A stretch of DNA of 64,000 bases from Massilia sp. UMI-21. Its GTDB lineage: Bacteria; Pseudomonadota; Gammaproteobacteria; Burkholderiales; Burkholderiaceae_D. Numbering within the stretch: position 1 is the first letter of the stretch; each line of letters opens with the position of its first letter. Below, piece after piece: positions 16,769 to 26,437 of this stretch. The stretch lies in assembly GCA_015277795.1 (NCBI GenBank), contig CP063848.1:1488001-1552000 (forward strand). Direction: 5' to 3'. A program made the translations under genes and the position numbers. The notes under the pieces were generated by a model. That model was not told where the DNA came from. It was given only the letters and a program-made list of their open reading frames with translations, and searched no databases.

Positions 16769-19543
16769 TCAGCTGCCGAAACAGGCTTGCCAGAGGCGCC
16801 GGACCGTGTCCGGATGCGTGCCCAGCAGTTGCGGCTCGACGCGCGCTTTTTCCTGTCCCTGCAGACGCACCTGGTGCTGCAGGCGGCGCATCGTGCGATA
16901 GGCGTCCGCCACCGCCGCCGCCATGCCGGTGTCGATCAGGCCGAGCTCGCCGCACAGCTTCAGGAGGGCGATATTGCCCGTGTTGATCGTCAGCCGCGGA
17001 TGGATGGCGGCATGGCACAGCACCAGGTACTGGACGATGAACTCGATGTCGATCATTCCGCCTTCGTCCTGTTTCAGGTCGAAGAGTTCGCTGCGATTGA
17101 CGTTGGCCTCGCGCATGCGCCGGCGCATGGCCAGCACTTCGTTCTTCAGTTCCGCTTCCCGATGGCTACGGTCCTGGCGCAGTACCTGCTCGCGGATGGC
17201 CTCGAAACGGGCGCCGATGGCGGCGTCGCCGGCGCAGAAGCGGGCCCGGGTCAGGGCCTGGTGCTCCCAGATCCAGGCGCTGGTCGTCTGGTAGCGTTCG
17301 AAGGCGGCGATGGTGGAGACCAGCATGCCGCTGGCCCCGTCCGGGCGCAGCGCGGTGTCGATGTCGAACAGGATTCCGGCTGCCGTGTGGGCGGTGTTCC
17401 AGGTGATGAAGCGCTGCGCCAGCTTGGCGTAGTTGGACGGCGCCATCTCGTCCTCGTCGTCGTACAGGAAGATGACGTCGAGGTCGGAGACGTAGCCGAG
17501 CTCCTTGCCGCCCAGCTTGCCGTAGGCGATGACGGCGAAGCGCGGTTCCTCGCGGTGGCGGCTGGCGATCGTGCGCCAGGCGTGGCGGATGGTGGCGCCG
17601 ACAATGGTGTCGGCCAGCAGGGACACGTGGTCGGCCAGGCGCTCGACCGAGAGCTCGCCGGCCAGGTCCAGCGCCAGCAGCCGGAACAGCTGGGCATGGT
17701 GGGCTTCGCGCAGGATGTCGAGCTGGCGCTCGGTGTCGCCGGCGGCGGCCTGCAAGTGCTCGTCCAGTTCCGCGGCAAGCTGGGCCAGTTGCTCCGGACT
17801 GCCGGCCCCCTCGTTGCGGTCGTCGAGCAGCTCGTCGAGCAGGATCGGGTGCTGGGTCAGGAAGGTGGCGGCCCAGCCGCTGGCATTGATCATGCGGATC
17901 ACGCGCTCGAGCGTGTGCGGATATTCGGTGAGCAGCGACAGGTAGGCCGAGCGGCGCGCGATCGCCTCGAAAAAGTCGAGCAGGCGCCCGAGCGTGGCGG
18001 CGCAACTGCCGACGCCGGCCTCGCGCACCACGGTCGCGATCTGGGCCAGGGCGGCGTCGCCCAGCGCCAGCAGCCTGGCGCGGCTGGCATCGGGCAGGCT
18101 GGACAGGCGCGGACCCTGCAGGGTCGCCACCAGGCGCGCCGCGGCCCCGGGTGGGTCGTCGTAGCCGAGTTCCGCCAGGCGGGCGCCGATCGCCTCGCGG
18201 TTATCCGGGTCGTCGCCCAGGGTGACCGTCTCCGGGGCCGGACTTTCGGCCTTGTCGGCAAAGATGGCGTCGAACTGGGCGGCAACGAACGCGCGTTGCT
18301 CCTCGAGGCGGGCGAGCAGGGTCGCCACGTCCGGCAGGCCCATCATGCGTGCCACCGCCAGCCGGTCTTCCTCGCTGGCCGGCAGGGTGTGGGTCTGGGC
18401 GTCATCCAGGTATTGCAGGCGGTGCTCCAGGTTGCGCAGGAAAGAGTAGGCATCGAGCAGGCGCGCTACCGTGTCCTGGGACAGCAGCTCGCGTTCGGCC
18501 AGCAGGCGCAAGGTAGCCCGGGTCGAGCGCTCGCGCAGCGCCGGATCGCGCCCGCCGCGGATCAGCTGGAACACCTGGGCCAGGAACTCGATCTCGCGGA
18601 TCCCGCCGCGGCCCAGCTTGACGTTGTGGCTGCGTTCGGGGTGCAAGCGTTCCTGGCGCTTGACCTCGGCCCGGATCTGGGCGTGCATGTTGCGGATCGC
18701 GTCGATCACGCCGAAGTCGAGATAGCGCCGGAACACGAAAGGGCGCACGATCGCATCCAGGGCCGCGATGTCCTGCGGGTCGCCGGTGACCGCGCGCGCC
18801 TTGACCCAGGCATAACGCTCCCATTCCCGTCCCTGCACAATAAGGTATTCCTCGACCATGTTCAGGCTGGCCGCCAGCGGGCCCGAGTTGCCGTTGGGTC
18901 GAAGCGCCATGTCGACGCGGAAGGTGAAGCCGTCCTCGATGACTTCCGACATGGCGGCGATCAGGCGGCGGCCGAGGCGCACGAAGAATTCATGGTTGGA
19001 CAACTGGCGCTGGCCGGGGGCGGCTGCGGTCTCGCCATCCTCCGGGTAGACGAAGATCAGGTCGATGTCCGACGAAACGTTCAGTTCGCCGCCGCCGCCC
19101 TTGCCCATGGACAGCACCATGAGCTGCTGGGGCCGTCCGGATTCCTCGCCCGTCGGCATGCCGTGGGCGGCGACCAGTTCCTCGCTGAGCGCCGCGACAT
19201 GGGTCTGGATGGCGAAGTCGGCGAAGCGGGTCATGGTCGTGACCACCTCGTCGAGGTCGGCCAGGCCGTCCAGGTCGCGCCGGATGATGGCGCAGACCAG
19301 CAGGTTGCGCAGGCGGCGCATCGCTCGTGGAAGCGGCAGGGGAAGGGGCAGGCCAGGGTCCAGCTCGCGGGCCAGCAACGCGCCGAGGTCGGCGTCGGCC
19401 AGCGATAATCGGCTTAACTCGTCGAGCCGGGCCTGGCGCGCAGGATCGGCGCCGAGCCAGCGTTGCAGGAATCGCGATGGACACGCGGAATCTGGAGGAG
19501 AAGCGGCGGCCGGCGAACCGGATGCCAACGAAGGAAGAGTCAT
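16769..19543 (-). CDS. glnE: Bifunctional glutamine-synthetase adenylyltransferase / adenylyl-removing enzyme
   Basis: About 924 residues from MTLPSLASG (ATG at 19543); an upstream ATG at 19582 would add 13 residues. Two nucleotidyltransferase domains are visible. The N-terminal adenylyl-removing site has GKGGGGELNVSSDIDLIFVY, with the conserved DxD. The C-terminal adenylyl-transferase site has GKLGGKELGYVSDLDVIFLY, again with DxD. Linking features include KLGRGGIREIEFLAQ and LRPDGASGMLV. The protein attaches or removes AMP on glutamine synthetase in response to PII and glutamine. It is divergently transcribed from yhdP. Confidence 0.95.
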   Translation of the reverse strand: MTLPSLASGSPAAASPPDSACPSRFLQRWLGADPARQARLDELSRLSLADADLGALLARELDPGLPLPLPLPRAMRRLRNLLVCAIIRRDLDGLADLDEVVTTMTRFADFAIQTHVAALSEELVAAHGMPTGEESGRPQQLMVLSMGKGGGGELNVSSDIDLIFVYPEDGETAAAPGQRQLSNHEFFVRLGRRLIAAMSEVIEDGFTFRVDMALRPNGNSGPLAASLNMVEEYLIVQGREWERYAWVKARAVTGDPQDIAALDAIVRPFVFRRYLDFGVIDAIRNMHAQIRAEVKRQERLHPERSHNVKLGRGGIREIEFLAQVFQLIRGGRDPALRERSTRATLRLLAERELLSQDTVARLLDAYSFLRNLEHRLQYLDDAQTHTLPASEEDRLAVARMMGLPDVATLLARLEEQRAFVAAQFDAIFADKAESPAPETVTLGDDPDNREAIGARLAELGYDDPPGAAARLVATLQGPRLSSLPDASRARLLALGDAALAQIATVVREAGVGSCAATLGRLLDFFEAIARRSAYLSLLTEYPHTLERVIRMINASGWAATFLTQHPILLDELLDDRNEGAGSPEQLAQLAAELDEHLQAAAGDTERQLDILREAHHAQLFRLLALDLAGELSVERLADHVSLLADTIVGATIRHAWRTIASRHREEPRFAVIAYGKLGGKELGYVSDLDVIFLYDDEDEMAPSNYAKLAQRFITWNTAHTAAGILFDIDTALRPDGASGMLVSTIAAFERYQTTSAWIWEHQALTRARFCAGDAAIGARFEAIREQVLRQDRSHREAELKNEVLAMRRRMREANVNRSELFDLKQDEGGMIDIEFIVQYLVLCHAAIHPRLTINTGNIALLKLCGELGLIDTGMAAAVADAYRTMRRLQHQVRLQGQEKARVEPQLLGTHPDTVRRLWQACFGS

Positions 19544-19706
19544 GGTGTCGATCCGGTGTGCGTTTTGCCGTCCGGCAGGCATTCCTACGGTAGAATTGCC
19601 CGCCGTGCTGGCTCAGGTCAGCACGATGGTAAGGTAGACGCCGCGACTGTTGCAAGCGATCTGTTATTAGAGAATCATTTTACGGCGAGCCTTTTTGAAC
19701 ACCTTG

Positions 19707-22700
19707 ATGGACAACCGGGAACCGCAGGCGGCCGAGGGGCACCTGCCCTTGGCCGCGCGCTGGCGCCGGCTGCGGGCGGCCTATCGCTACGCCAACCTGG
19801 CGTCGCACCATTTCCTCGGCTTCGCCATCAAGCTGGTGCTGCTGCTGTATTTCGCACTGGCAGTGCTGTTCCTGCTGCTGCGCTACGCCATCCTGCCGAA
19901 TATCGATCTCTATAAAGACGACATCGAAGCGGCCGCCGGGCGCGCGCTCGGCAACCGCGTCACGATCGCGCGCCTGGATACCTCCTGGCAAGGCATTCAT
20001 CCGGTACTGACGCTGGGCGACGTACGCCTGATCGACCGCGCAGGGCGCCAGGCGCTGGCGCTGCCGCAGGTCGAGGCGGCGCTGTCCTGGTGGAGCCTGG
20101 CGGCCTTCGAGCCGCGCCTGCATGCGCTCGAGCTCAGCGGCCCGCAACTGGATGTGCGGCGCGGCAGGGACGGCGTGATTTCGGTGGCCGGCGTGCGGCT
20201 CGACCCCACTCAGCGCGACGACGGACGCGGCGCCGACTGGCTGCTGCGCCAGCGCGAGATCGTGATCCGCGGCGGCCGGGTCGCATGGACCGACGAACTG
20301 CGCGGCCGCCCGACCCTGGTCCTGACCGATGTCACCCTGGCGCTGCTCAACCGCTTCGGCGGAGGGCACCGTTTCGCGCTGCGCGCCACCCCGCCGCGCG
20401 CGCTCGGCCAGCCGCTCGACGTGCGCGCGCGCTTTCGCCACCGCTTCGGCGCCCGGCCCTCGGACCTGAAGCGCTGGAAGGGCGAACTGTATGCCGACCT
20501 GCGCGGCGCCGACCTGGTGGGCTGGAAGCAGTACATCGACTTGCCCTTCCAGATCGCCAGCGGGCGCGGTTCGGTGCGGGCCTGGCTGAACGTCGACCAG
20601 GCCAGGGTGGCGGGCTTCACCGCCGACCTGGCGCTGGCCGAGGTCAACGCGCGTCTCGGCGCCACCCTGGCGCCGCTCGAGCTGGCACGGGTATCGGGAC
20701 GCCTGGCCGCGCGCGAAGAAGTGCTGCCGGGTAAGGACGAGGGCAAGCCGACCTTCGGCGCCCACGGCCATACGGTCAGCCTGACCGACTTCTCGGTGAC
20801 CACCCGCGACGGCCGCGCGCTGCCGCCGGCCACGCTCGAGCAGCGCTGGCTGCCGGCGCGCGCGGGCAAACCCGAGCAGGGCGAGCTGAGCGCACGCCAG
20901 CTCGACGTCGGCGCGCTGGCGGCGCTGGCCGGCTACCTGCCGCTGCCGCCGCAACAGCGCCAGATGCTGCTCGACTACGCGCCGCGTGGCCGCCTGCTCG
21001 ATGTCGCCGCCGAGTGGGAAGGGCGTTATCCGGCGCTGCGCGGTTTCCGCCTGCGCGGCGAGGTCGCCGGTCTCTCGATCAATGCCCAGCCGGCGCGCCC
21101 CGGCCGTCCCGCCACGCCCGGCTTCGAGAACCTGAGCGGCAGCATCGACGCCAGCCAGAACGGCGGTAGCGTGACGGTCGATTCGACCGGGCTGGTGCTC
21201 CACATGCCGGCCTGGTTCGCCGAGCCGGCCCTGCCGCTCGACCGCCTCGACCTGAAGGCGCGCTGGACCTACGATCCGGGGCGCCAGCTGCTGGTGGAGG
21301 TCGAGCGCCTGGCCTTCGCGCAGGGCGCGCTTACCGGCGCGCTGTCGGGCCGCCACAGCTTGCCGCTGCTGCCGGAAGGCGGCGTGGCGGGCCGGGGCAG
21401 CGCCGACATCACGGCGACGCTCGACGGCTTCGCGATCGGCAACATCGGGCGCTTCCTGCCGCTGGCCACGCCCGAGCACCTGGCGCACTGGCTGACCGGG
21501 GCGCTGCAGGGCGGCAGCCTGCGCGACGCCCGCCTGCGCCTGCGCGGCGACCTGGCCGATTTCCCTTTCCGTACCACTGGCGGAGTCAATGCGGTGCTCG
21601 AACGTGCGCGCGGCGAGTTCCATGCCGGCGGCCGCCTCGAGAATGTGCGCCTGGAATATGCGCCGGGCCACCGCCATGCCGACGGCACCCCGCAGTGGCC
21701 GCTCGCCGAGAACATCAACGGCCGCATCGAGTTCGACCGCGCGCGCATGGAGATCCGCGGCGAGCGCTTGAACACCATGGGCGTGGCGCTGTCGAACGTG
21801 AAGGCGGTGATTCCCGACCTGGGCGCGCGCGAGAAGATGATGCTCGAGATCGACGGCAGCGCCGCCGCTCCGCTGCAGGAATTCCTGCGCTATGTGGCGG
21901 CCAGCCCGGTGCCGGACTGGATCGGCCACTTCACCGACGAGACCCGGGCCGGCGGCAATGCGCGCCTGGGCCTGCGCCTGCGCATGCCGCTGGCGCACCT
22001 GCCGGAGACCAAGGTACAGGGCAGCCTGCAATTGCTGGACAACGAGCTCAGCCTGTTCCCGGAGCTGCCGCCGCTGCAGGGCGCACAGGGCCGGATCGAT
22101 TTCTGGGAGCGCGGCGTGGCGCTGAACGGGATCAGCGCCAGCTTCCTCGGCGGACCGCTGGCGCTGTCCGGCGGCACCCAGAAGGACGGCGGCATCGCGA
22201 TCCGTCTCGGCGGCAACCTGTCCAGCGAGGGCATGCGCCGCACCGCGCCGGCGGCGGCGCTGGGGCGGCTGGCGGCGCGCCTGTCGGGCAGCACGCCCTA
22301 CACCGGCAGCGTGGTGGTGCGCGAGGGGCGGCGCACCGTGACGCTCGAATCGAACCTGGCCGGCCTCGGGCTGGAGCTGCCGGCCCCGCTCAACAAGCCG
22401 CAGGCGGGCAGCCTGCCGCTACGCTTCGTGCTGGCCGGCGAACCGACCGTGAACGGCGTGGCGCGCGACGAGATCCGGATGACGCTGGGCGAGGGCGTGG
22501 CGGCGCGCTACCTGCGCGAAAAGCAGGGGCGCGGGCCCTGGACCGTGCTGCGCGGCGGCATCGGCGTGAATGTCCCGGCGCCGGAACCGGACGGCGGCAT
22601 GATGATCAACGTAAACATGCGCGCGCTGAACGCCGACGGCTGGATCGCGGCCGCCAGGGCGATTGCGGGTGAGGGTGGCGATCAGGTCGCCACCGGCGGC

Positions 22701-23900
22701 GGCGCCGGCGGCAGCGCGGCCGGCTTCACGCAGTACGTGATGCCGACCGTGATCGCCGGCCGCGTGGGCGAGCTGACCATCGGCGAGCGGCGCCTGGCCG
22801 ACGTGGTGCTGGGCGCCACCCACCTGAAGGACACCTGGCAGGCCAACCTGCATTCGCGCCATGCGAGCGGCTACCTGACCTGGGCGGAATCGGGTGGCGG
22901 CGCCGGCAGCGGCCAGGCTGCTGTCCAGGGGGTAGGCAAGGTCACGGCGCGCCTGGCCACGCTGGTGATCCCCGAGTCGAGCGAGGCCGAGGTGAAGAAC
23001 CTGCTGGAATCGAACCGCGGCGCCAGCGCCACCATCCCCTCGCTCGATATCGTGGCCGAGCAGTTCCAGCTGTTCAACAAACGCCTGGGCCGCCTCGAGT
23101 TGCAGGCCAGTAACGTGCAGGCCCTGGCCGGGCGCGAGTGGCGCATCAACCGGCTCAGCCTCGACAATCCGGACGGCCAGTTGAAGGCCAACGGGCGCTG
23201 GCTGACCAAGGATGGACGCAGCAACACCAGCCTGAATTTCAACCTCGACATCATCGATGCCGGCAAGCTGCTGGACCGCCTCGGTTTCCCCGAAACCCTG
23301 CGCCGCGGCAAGGGCAAGATGTCGGGTGATGTTTCCTGGAGCGGGTTGCCGTATGCGCTGGACATCCCGAGCCTGTCCGGCCAGATCGAAATGAACGTGG
23401 AGTCGGGCCAGTTCCTGAAACAGGACCCGGGCGCGGCCAAGCTGCTCGGCGTGCTGAGCCTGCAGGCTTTGCCGCGCCTGCTCAAGCTCGACTTCCACGA
23501 CGTGTTCTCGGAGGGGCTGGCCTTCGACGGCATCAGCGCCAACGCCCTGATCCAACGCGGCGTGCTACGCACCGACAACCTCAAGATGCACGGGGTGGCG
23601 GCGACGATCCTGATGGACGGCAGCGCCGACATCGCCAACGAGACCACCGACCTGCGCGTGGTGGTGATCCCGGAATTCAATCTCGGCACCGGGCCGCTGG
23701 TGTACGGCCTGGCGGTGAACCCGATCATCGGCATCGGCAGTTACCTGGCCCAGCTGTTCCTGCGGGCGCCGGTGATGAAGGCGCTCACCTACCAGATGCG
23801 GATCTCGGGGCCGTGGAAATCCCCGACCATCATCAAGATCGACAATCCCGCGCCGCCGCCGGCCCCTGCCGCCAGGCGCCCGAATGCTCAGAAGGAGTGA
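19707..23900 (+). CDS. yhdP: YhdP family inner-membrane-anchored AsmA-like lipid transport protein
   Basis: About 1397 residues. ATG at 19707 is preferred; an in-frame TTG at 19695 is possible. A cytoplasmic N-terminus is followed by one membrane segment (about 33-57: FAIKLVLLLYFALAVLFLLL). The rest is a very long periplasmic region rich in short beta strands of the DUF3971/AsmA_2 type, ending with a Pro/Ala tail. Known members bridge inner and outer membrane and take part in phospholipid transport with TamB and YdbH. In enterics yhdP lies beside tldD; here a nitrilase-family gene sits between, 6 bp downstream of yhdP. Confidence 0.88.
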   Translation: MDNREPQAAEGHLPLAARWRRLRAAYRYANLASHHFLGFAIKLVLLLYFALAVLFLLLRYAILPNIDLYKDDIEAAAGRALGNRVTIARLDTSWQGIHPVLTLGDVRLIDRAGRQALALPQVEAALSWWSLAAFEPRLHALELSGPQLDVRRGRDGVISVAGVRLDPTQRDDGRGADWLLRQREIVIRGGRVAWTDELRGRPTLVLTDVTLALLNRFGGGHRFALRATPPRALGQPLDVRARFRHRFGARPSDLKRWKGELYADLRGADLVGWKQYIDLPFQIASGRGSVRAWLNVDQARVAGFTADLALAEVNARLGATLAPLELARVSGRLAAREEVLPGKDEGKPTFGAHGHTVSLTDFSVTTRDGRALPPATLEQRWLPARAGKPEQGELSARQLDVGALAALAGYLPLPPQQRQMLLDYAPRGRLLDVAAEWEGRYPALRGFRLRGEVAGLSINAQPARPGRPATPGFENLSGSIDASQNGGSVTVDSTGLVLHMPAWFAEPALPLDRLDLKARWTYDPGRQLLVEVERLAFAQGALTGALSGRHSLPLLPEGGVAGRGSADITATLDGFAIGNIGRFLPLATPEHLAHWLTGALQGGSLRDARLRLRGDLADFPFRTTGGVNAVLERARGEFHAGGRLENVRLEYAPGHRHADGTPQWPLAENINGRIEFDRARMEIRGERLNTMGVALSNVKAVIPDLGAREKMMLEIDGSAAAPLQEFLRYVAASPVPDWIGHFTDETRAGGNARLGLRLRMPLAHLPETKVQGSLQLLDNELSLFPELPPLQGAQGRIDFWERGVALNGISASFLGGPLALSGGTQKDGGIAIRLGGNLSSEGMRRTAPAAALGRLAARLSGSTPYTGSVVVREGRRTVTLESNLAGLGLELPAPLNKPQAGSLPLRFVLAGEPTVNGVARDEIRMTLGEGVAARYLREKQGRGPWTVLRGGIGVNVPAPEPDGGMMINVNMRALNADGWIAAARAIAGEGGDQVATGGGAGGSAAGFTQYVMPTVIAGRVGELTIGERRLADVVLGATHLKDTWQANLHSRHASGYLTWAESGGGAGSGQAAVQGVGKVTARLATLVIPESSEAEVKNLLESNRGASATIPSLDIVAEQFQLFNKRLGRLELQASNVQALAGREWRINRLSLDNPDGQLKANGRWLTKDGRSNTSLNFNLDIIDAGKLLDRLGFPETLRRGKGKMSGDVSWSGLPYALDIPSLSGQIEMNVESGQFLKQDPGAAKLLGVLSLQALPRLLKLDFHDVFSEGLAFDGISANALIQRGVLRTDNLKMHGVAATILMDGSADIANETTDLRVVVIPEFNLGTGPLVYGLAVNPIIGIGSYLAQLFLRAPVMKALTYQMRISGPWKSPTIIKIDNPAPPPAPAARRPNAQKE

Positions 23901-23906
23901 CAGGAC

Positions 23907-24704
23907 ATGACCAAGGTAGCCGCAGTGCAGATGGTGTCCACCCCGCGGGTGGAAGACAACCTGGCGAGCGCGCGCCGGCTGGTGGCGCAGGCTGCGATCG
24001 ATGGCGCGCAGCTGGTGGCGCTGCCGGAATACTGGCCGATCATGGGCATGAGCGACGGCGACAAGGTGGCGCATGCCGAACGCGAGGGCGCCGGCCCGAT
24101 CCAGGACTGCATGGCGCAACTGGCGCGCGAACACGGCATCTGGCTGGTGGGCGGCACCCTGCCGCTGGTGTCGGACGACGCCGGCAAGGTGCTCAACACC
24201 ACCCTGGTCTACGACCCGCAGGGCGAGAAGCTCAGCCGCTACGACAAGATCCACCTGTTCGGCTTCAACAAGGGCAGCGAGTCGTATGACGAGGCACGCA
24301 CCATCGTGCCCGGCCAGGCCGTGGGCGCGTTCGATGCGCCCTTCGGCCGTGTCGGCCTGTCGGTGTGCTACGACCTGCGCTTCCCGGAACTGTTCCGTGC
24401 GATGGGCGAGTGCGCGCTGATCGTCGTGCCGGCCGCCTTCACCCACACCACTGGCCTGGCGCATTGGGAAGTGCTGCTGCGCGCCCGCGCGATCGAAAAC
24501 CAGTGCTACGTGCTGGCGTCGGCCCAGGGCGGTACCCACGTCAACGGTCGCCGCACCTTCGGCCACAGCATGCTGGTCGACCCCTGGGGCGAGGTGAAGG
24601 CGGTCTTGCGCGAAGGCGAGGGCGTCGTCACGGGCACGCTCGACGAAGCTTTCCTGGCGAGCGTGCGCGAGAGCCTGCCGGCGCTGAAGCACCGCAGGCT
24701 GTAG
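23907..24704 (+). CDS. Carbon-nitrogen hydrolase, nitrilase superfamily (deaminated-glutathione-amidase-like)
   Basis: 265 residues. The catalytic triad is visible: Glu41 (LVALPEYW), Lys114 (RYDKIHLF) and Cys154 (VGLSVCYDLRFPELFR). YDLRFPE after the Cys and NKGSESYDEA are typical of the Nit1/Nit2-type amidases that hydrolyse deaminated glutathione and other omega-amides; the exact substrate is inferred. Starts 6 bp after yhdP with GAAGGAG overlapping the end of that gene, so translation is probably coupled. Confidence 0.88.
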   Translation: MTKVAAVQMVSTPRVEDNLASARRLVAQAAIDGAQLVALPEYWPIMGMSDGDKVAHAEREGAGPIQDCMAQLAREHGIWLVGGTLPLVSDDAGKVLNTTLVYDPQGEKLSRYDKIHLFGFNKGSESYDEARTIVPGQAVGAFDAPFGRVGLSVCYDLRFPELFRAMGECALIVVPAAFTHTTGLAHWEVLLRARAIENQCYVLASAQGGTHVNGRRTFGHSMLVDPWGEVKAVLREGEGVVTGTLDEAFLASVRESLPALKHRRL

Positions 24705-24878
24705 GCGCCGCCCGCCGGCGCGAAAACTCGGATTCATGCCGCGAATTCATGTTGACCTCTTGCCGCATGCAGCCGTGTCGGTGGCCTCGCCGTGTCCCCT
24801 GGCTCCGGTCCGATACGATGCGGCGGGATATGGCACAATGGGCACAATGGCTTTTCCATACGAACGACCGAAAGCAAA

Positions 24879-26339
24879 ATGAAACCATTCGAACCGAACC
24901 TTTCCTCCCTGGCTGTCGCACGCGACGTGCTGCTGACGCCATTCGGCCTCGACGAGGGCAAGCTGCTGAGCGCGCTGGGCTCGATGTTCACGCACAAGGT
25001 CGATTACGCCGACCTGTATTTCCAGTTCACCAAGAGCGAAGGCTGGAGCCTGGAAGAGGGCATCGTCAAGACCGGCAGCTTCTCGATCGACCAGGGCGTC
25101 GGCGTGCGTGCCGTGTCGGGCGAGCGCACGGCCTTTTCGTACTCCGACGATATTTCCGAAGCGGCGCTGCTGGACGCGGCGGCCGCCACCCGCACCATCG
25201 CCCGCGCCGGCAGCGGCAAGGTCAAGATCGCCACCGCAGCGCGCCCCACGGGCGGCCGTTCGCTCTACCTGCCGCACGATCCGCTCGCCTCGCTCGACGC
25301 GACCGCCAAGGTGAAGCTGCTGGAGCGGGTCGAGAAGATGGCGCGCGCCAAGGATCCGCGCGTGGTGCAGGTGATGGCAGGCCTGGCCGGCGAATACGAC
25401 GTGGTGCTGGTGGTGCGCAGCGACGGCGTGCTGGCGGCCGACATCCGTCCGCTGGTGCGCGTGTCCGTCACCGTCATCGCCGAGCAGAATGGCCGCCGTG
25501 AAGTCGGCTCGGCCGGCGGCGGCGGCCGTTACGACTACGGCTACTTCAGCGACGAACTGCTCGACAAGTACGCGACCGAGGCGGTGAAGTCGGCCTGCGT
25601 CAACCTGGAAGCGCGTCCGGCGCCGGCCGGCCCGATGACCATCGTGCTCGGCCCGGGCTGGCCCGGCGTGCTGCTGCACGAGGCGGTGGGCCACGGCCTG
25701 GAAGGCGACTTCAACCGCAAGGGTTCCTCGGCCTACGCCGGCCGGATCGGCGAACGCGTGGCGGCCAAGGGCGTCACCGTGGTCGACGACGGCACCCTGC
25801 AGGACCGCCGCGGCTCGCTCAACATGGACGACGAGGGCAATCCGACCCAGTGCACCACCCTGATCGAGGATGGCATCCTGAAGGGCTACATCCAGGACAC
25901 GATGAACGCGCGCCTGATGAAGATGCCGGTCACCGGCAACGCCCGCCGCGAGTCGTTTGCGCACCTGCCGATGCCGCGCATGACCAACACCTACATGCTG
26001 GCCGGCGACAAGGATCCGGAAGAAATCCTGGCATCCGTGAAGAACGGCCTGTACGCGGTCAATTTCGGCGGCGGCCAGGTCGACATCACCAACGGCAAGT
26101 TCGTGTTCTCGGCCAGCGAGGCCTACATGATCGAGAACGGCAAGATCAGCTATCCGGTCAAGGGCGCAACCCTGATCGGCAACGGCCCCGAAGTGATGAA
26201 CAACATCTCGATGATCGGCAATGACATGCGCCTCGATTCGGGCGTCGGCGTGTGCGGCAAGGAAGGCCAGAGCGTTCCGGTCGGCGTCGGCCAGCCGACC
26301 CTGCGCATCGACGGCGTGACGGTCGGCGGTACGGCCTGA
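24879..26339 (+). CDS. tldD: Metalloprotease TldD
   Basis: 486 residues from [10 protein letters not shown] (ATG at 24879). The zinc-binding motif [11 protein letters not shown] lies at 267-277. [18 protein letters not shown] in the N-terminal domain and the C-terminal stretch ending [18 protein letters not shown] match the family. TldD works with TldE (PmbA) as a heterodimer that digests peptides, known from microcin B17 maturation and CcdA degradation. No tldE/pmbA is in the window. The 174-bp gap after the nitrilase gene has no clear terminator. Confidence 0.95.
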   Translation: MKPFEPNLSSLAVARDVLLTPFGLDEGKLLSALGSMFTHKVDYADLYFQFTKSEGWSLEEGIVKTGSFSIDQGVGVRAVSGERTAFSYSDDISEAALLDAAAATRTIARAGSGKVKIATAARPTGGRSLYLPHDPLASLDATAKVKLLERVEKMARAKDPRVVQVMAGLAGEYDVVLVVRSDGVLAADIRPLVRVSVTVIAEQNGRREVGSAGGGGRYDYGYFSDELLDKYATEAVKSACVNLEARPAPAGPMTIVLGPGWPGVLLHEAVGHGLEGDFNRKGSSAYAGRIGERVAAKGVTVVDDGTLQDRRGSLNMDDEGNPTQCTTLIEDGILKGYIQDTMNARLMKMPVTGNARRESFAHLPMPRMTNTYMLAGDKDPEEILASVKNGLYAVNFGGGQVDITNGKFVFSASEAYMIENGKISYPVKGATLIGNGPEVMNNISMIGNDMRLDSGVGVCGKEGQSVPVGVGQPTLRIDGVTVGGTA

Positions 26340-26396
26340 GCGGCGCCCCGGCCAGGCGGCACTGAGCACCGGCCCGCCGCAGGCCACATGATCCAG

Positions 26397-26421
26397 CAAC
26401 GCCCGGCTTCGCCGGGCGTTG
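26397..26421. terminator. Hairpin between tldD and the convergent receptor
   Basis: 11-bp perfect stem CAACGCCCGGC / GCCGGGCGTTG with loop TTC, between two convergent stops. No U tract in either direction, so efficiency is uncertain. Confidence 0.5.
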
Positions 26422-26437
26422 CCGTTTCTGGCTGCAC

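Noticed and set aside
26397..26421. REP-like element between tldD and the receptor
   Set aside because: A single copy in the window. It is more simply a transcript-end hairpin between convergent genes.
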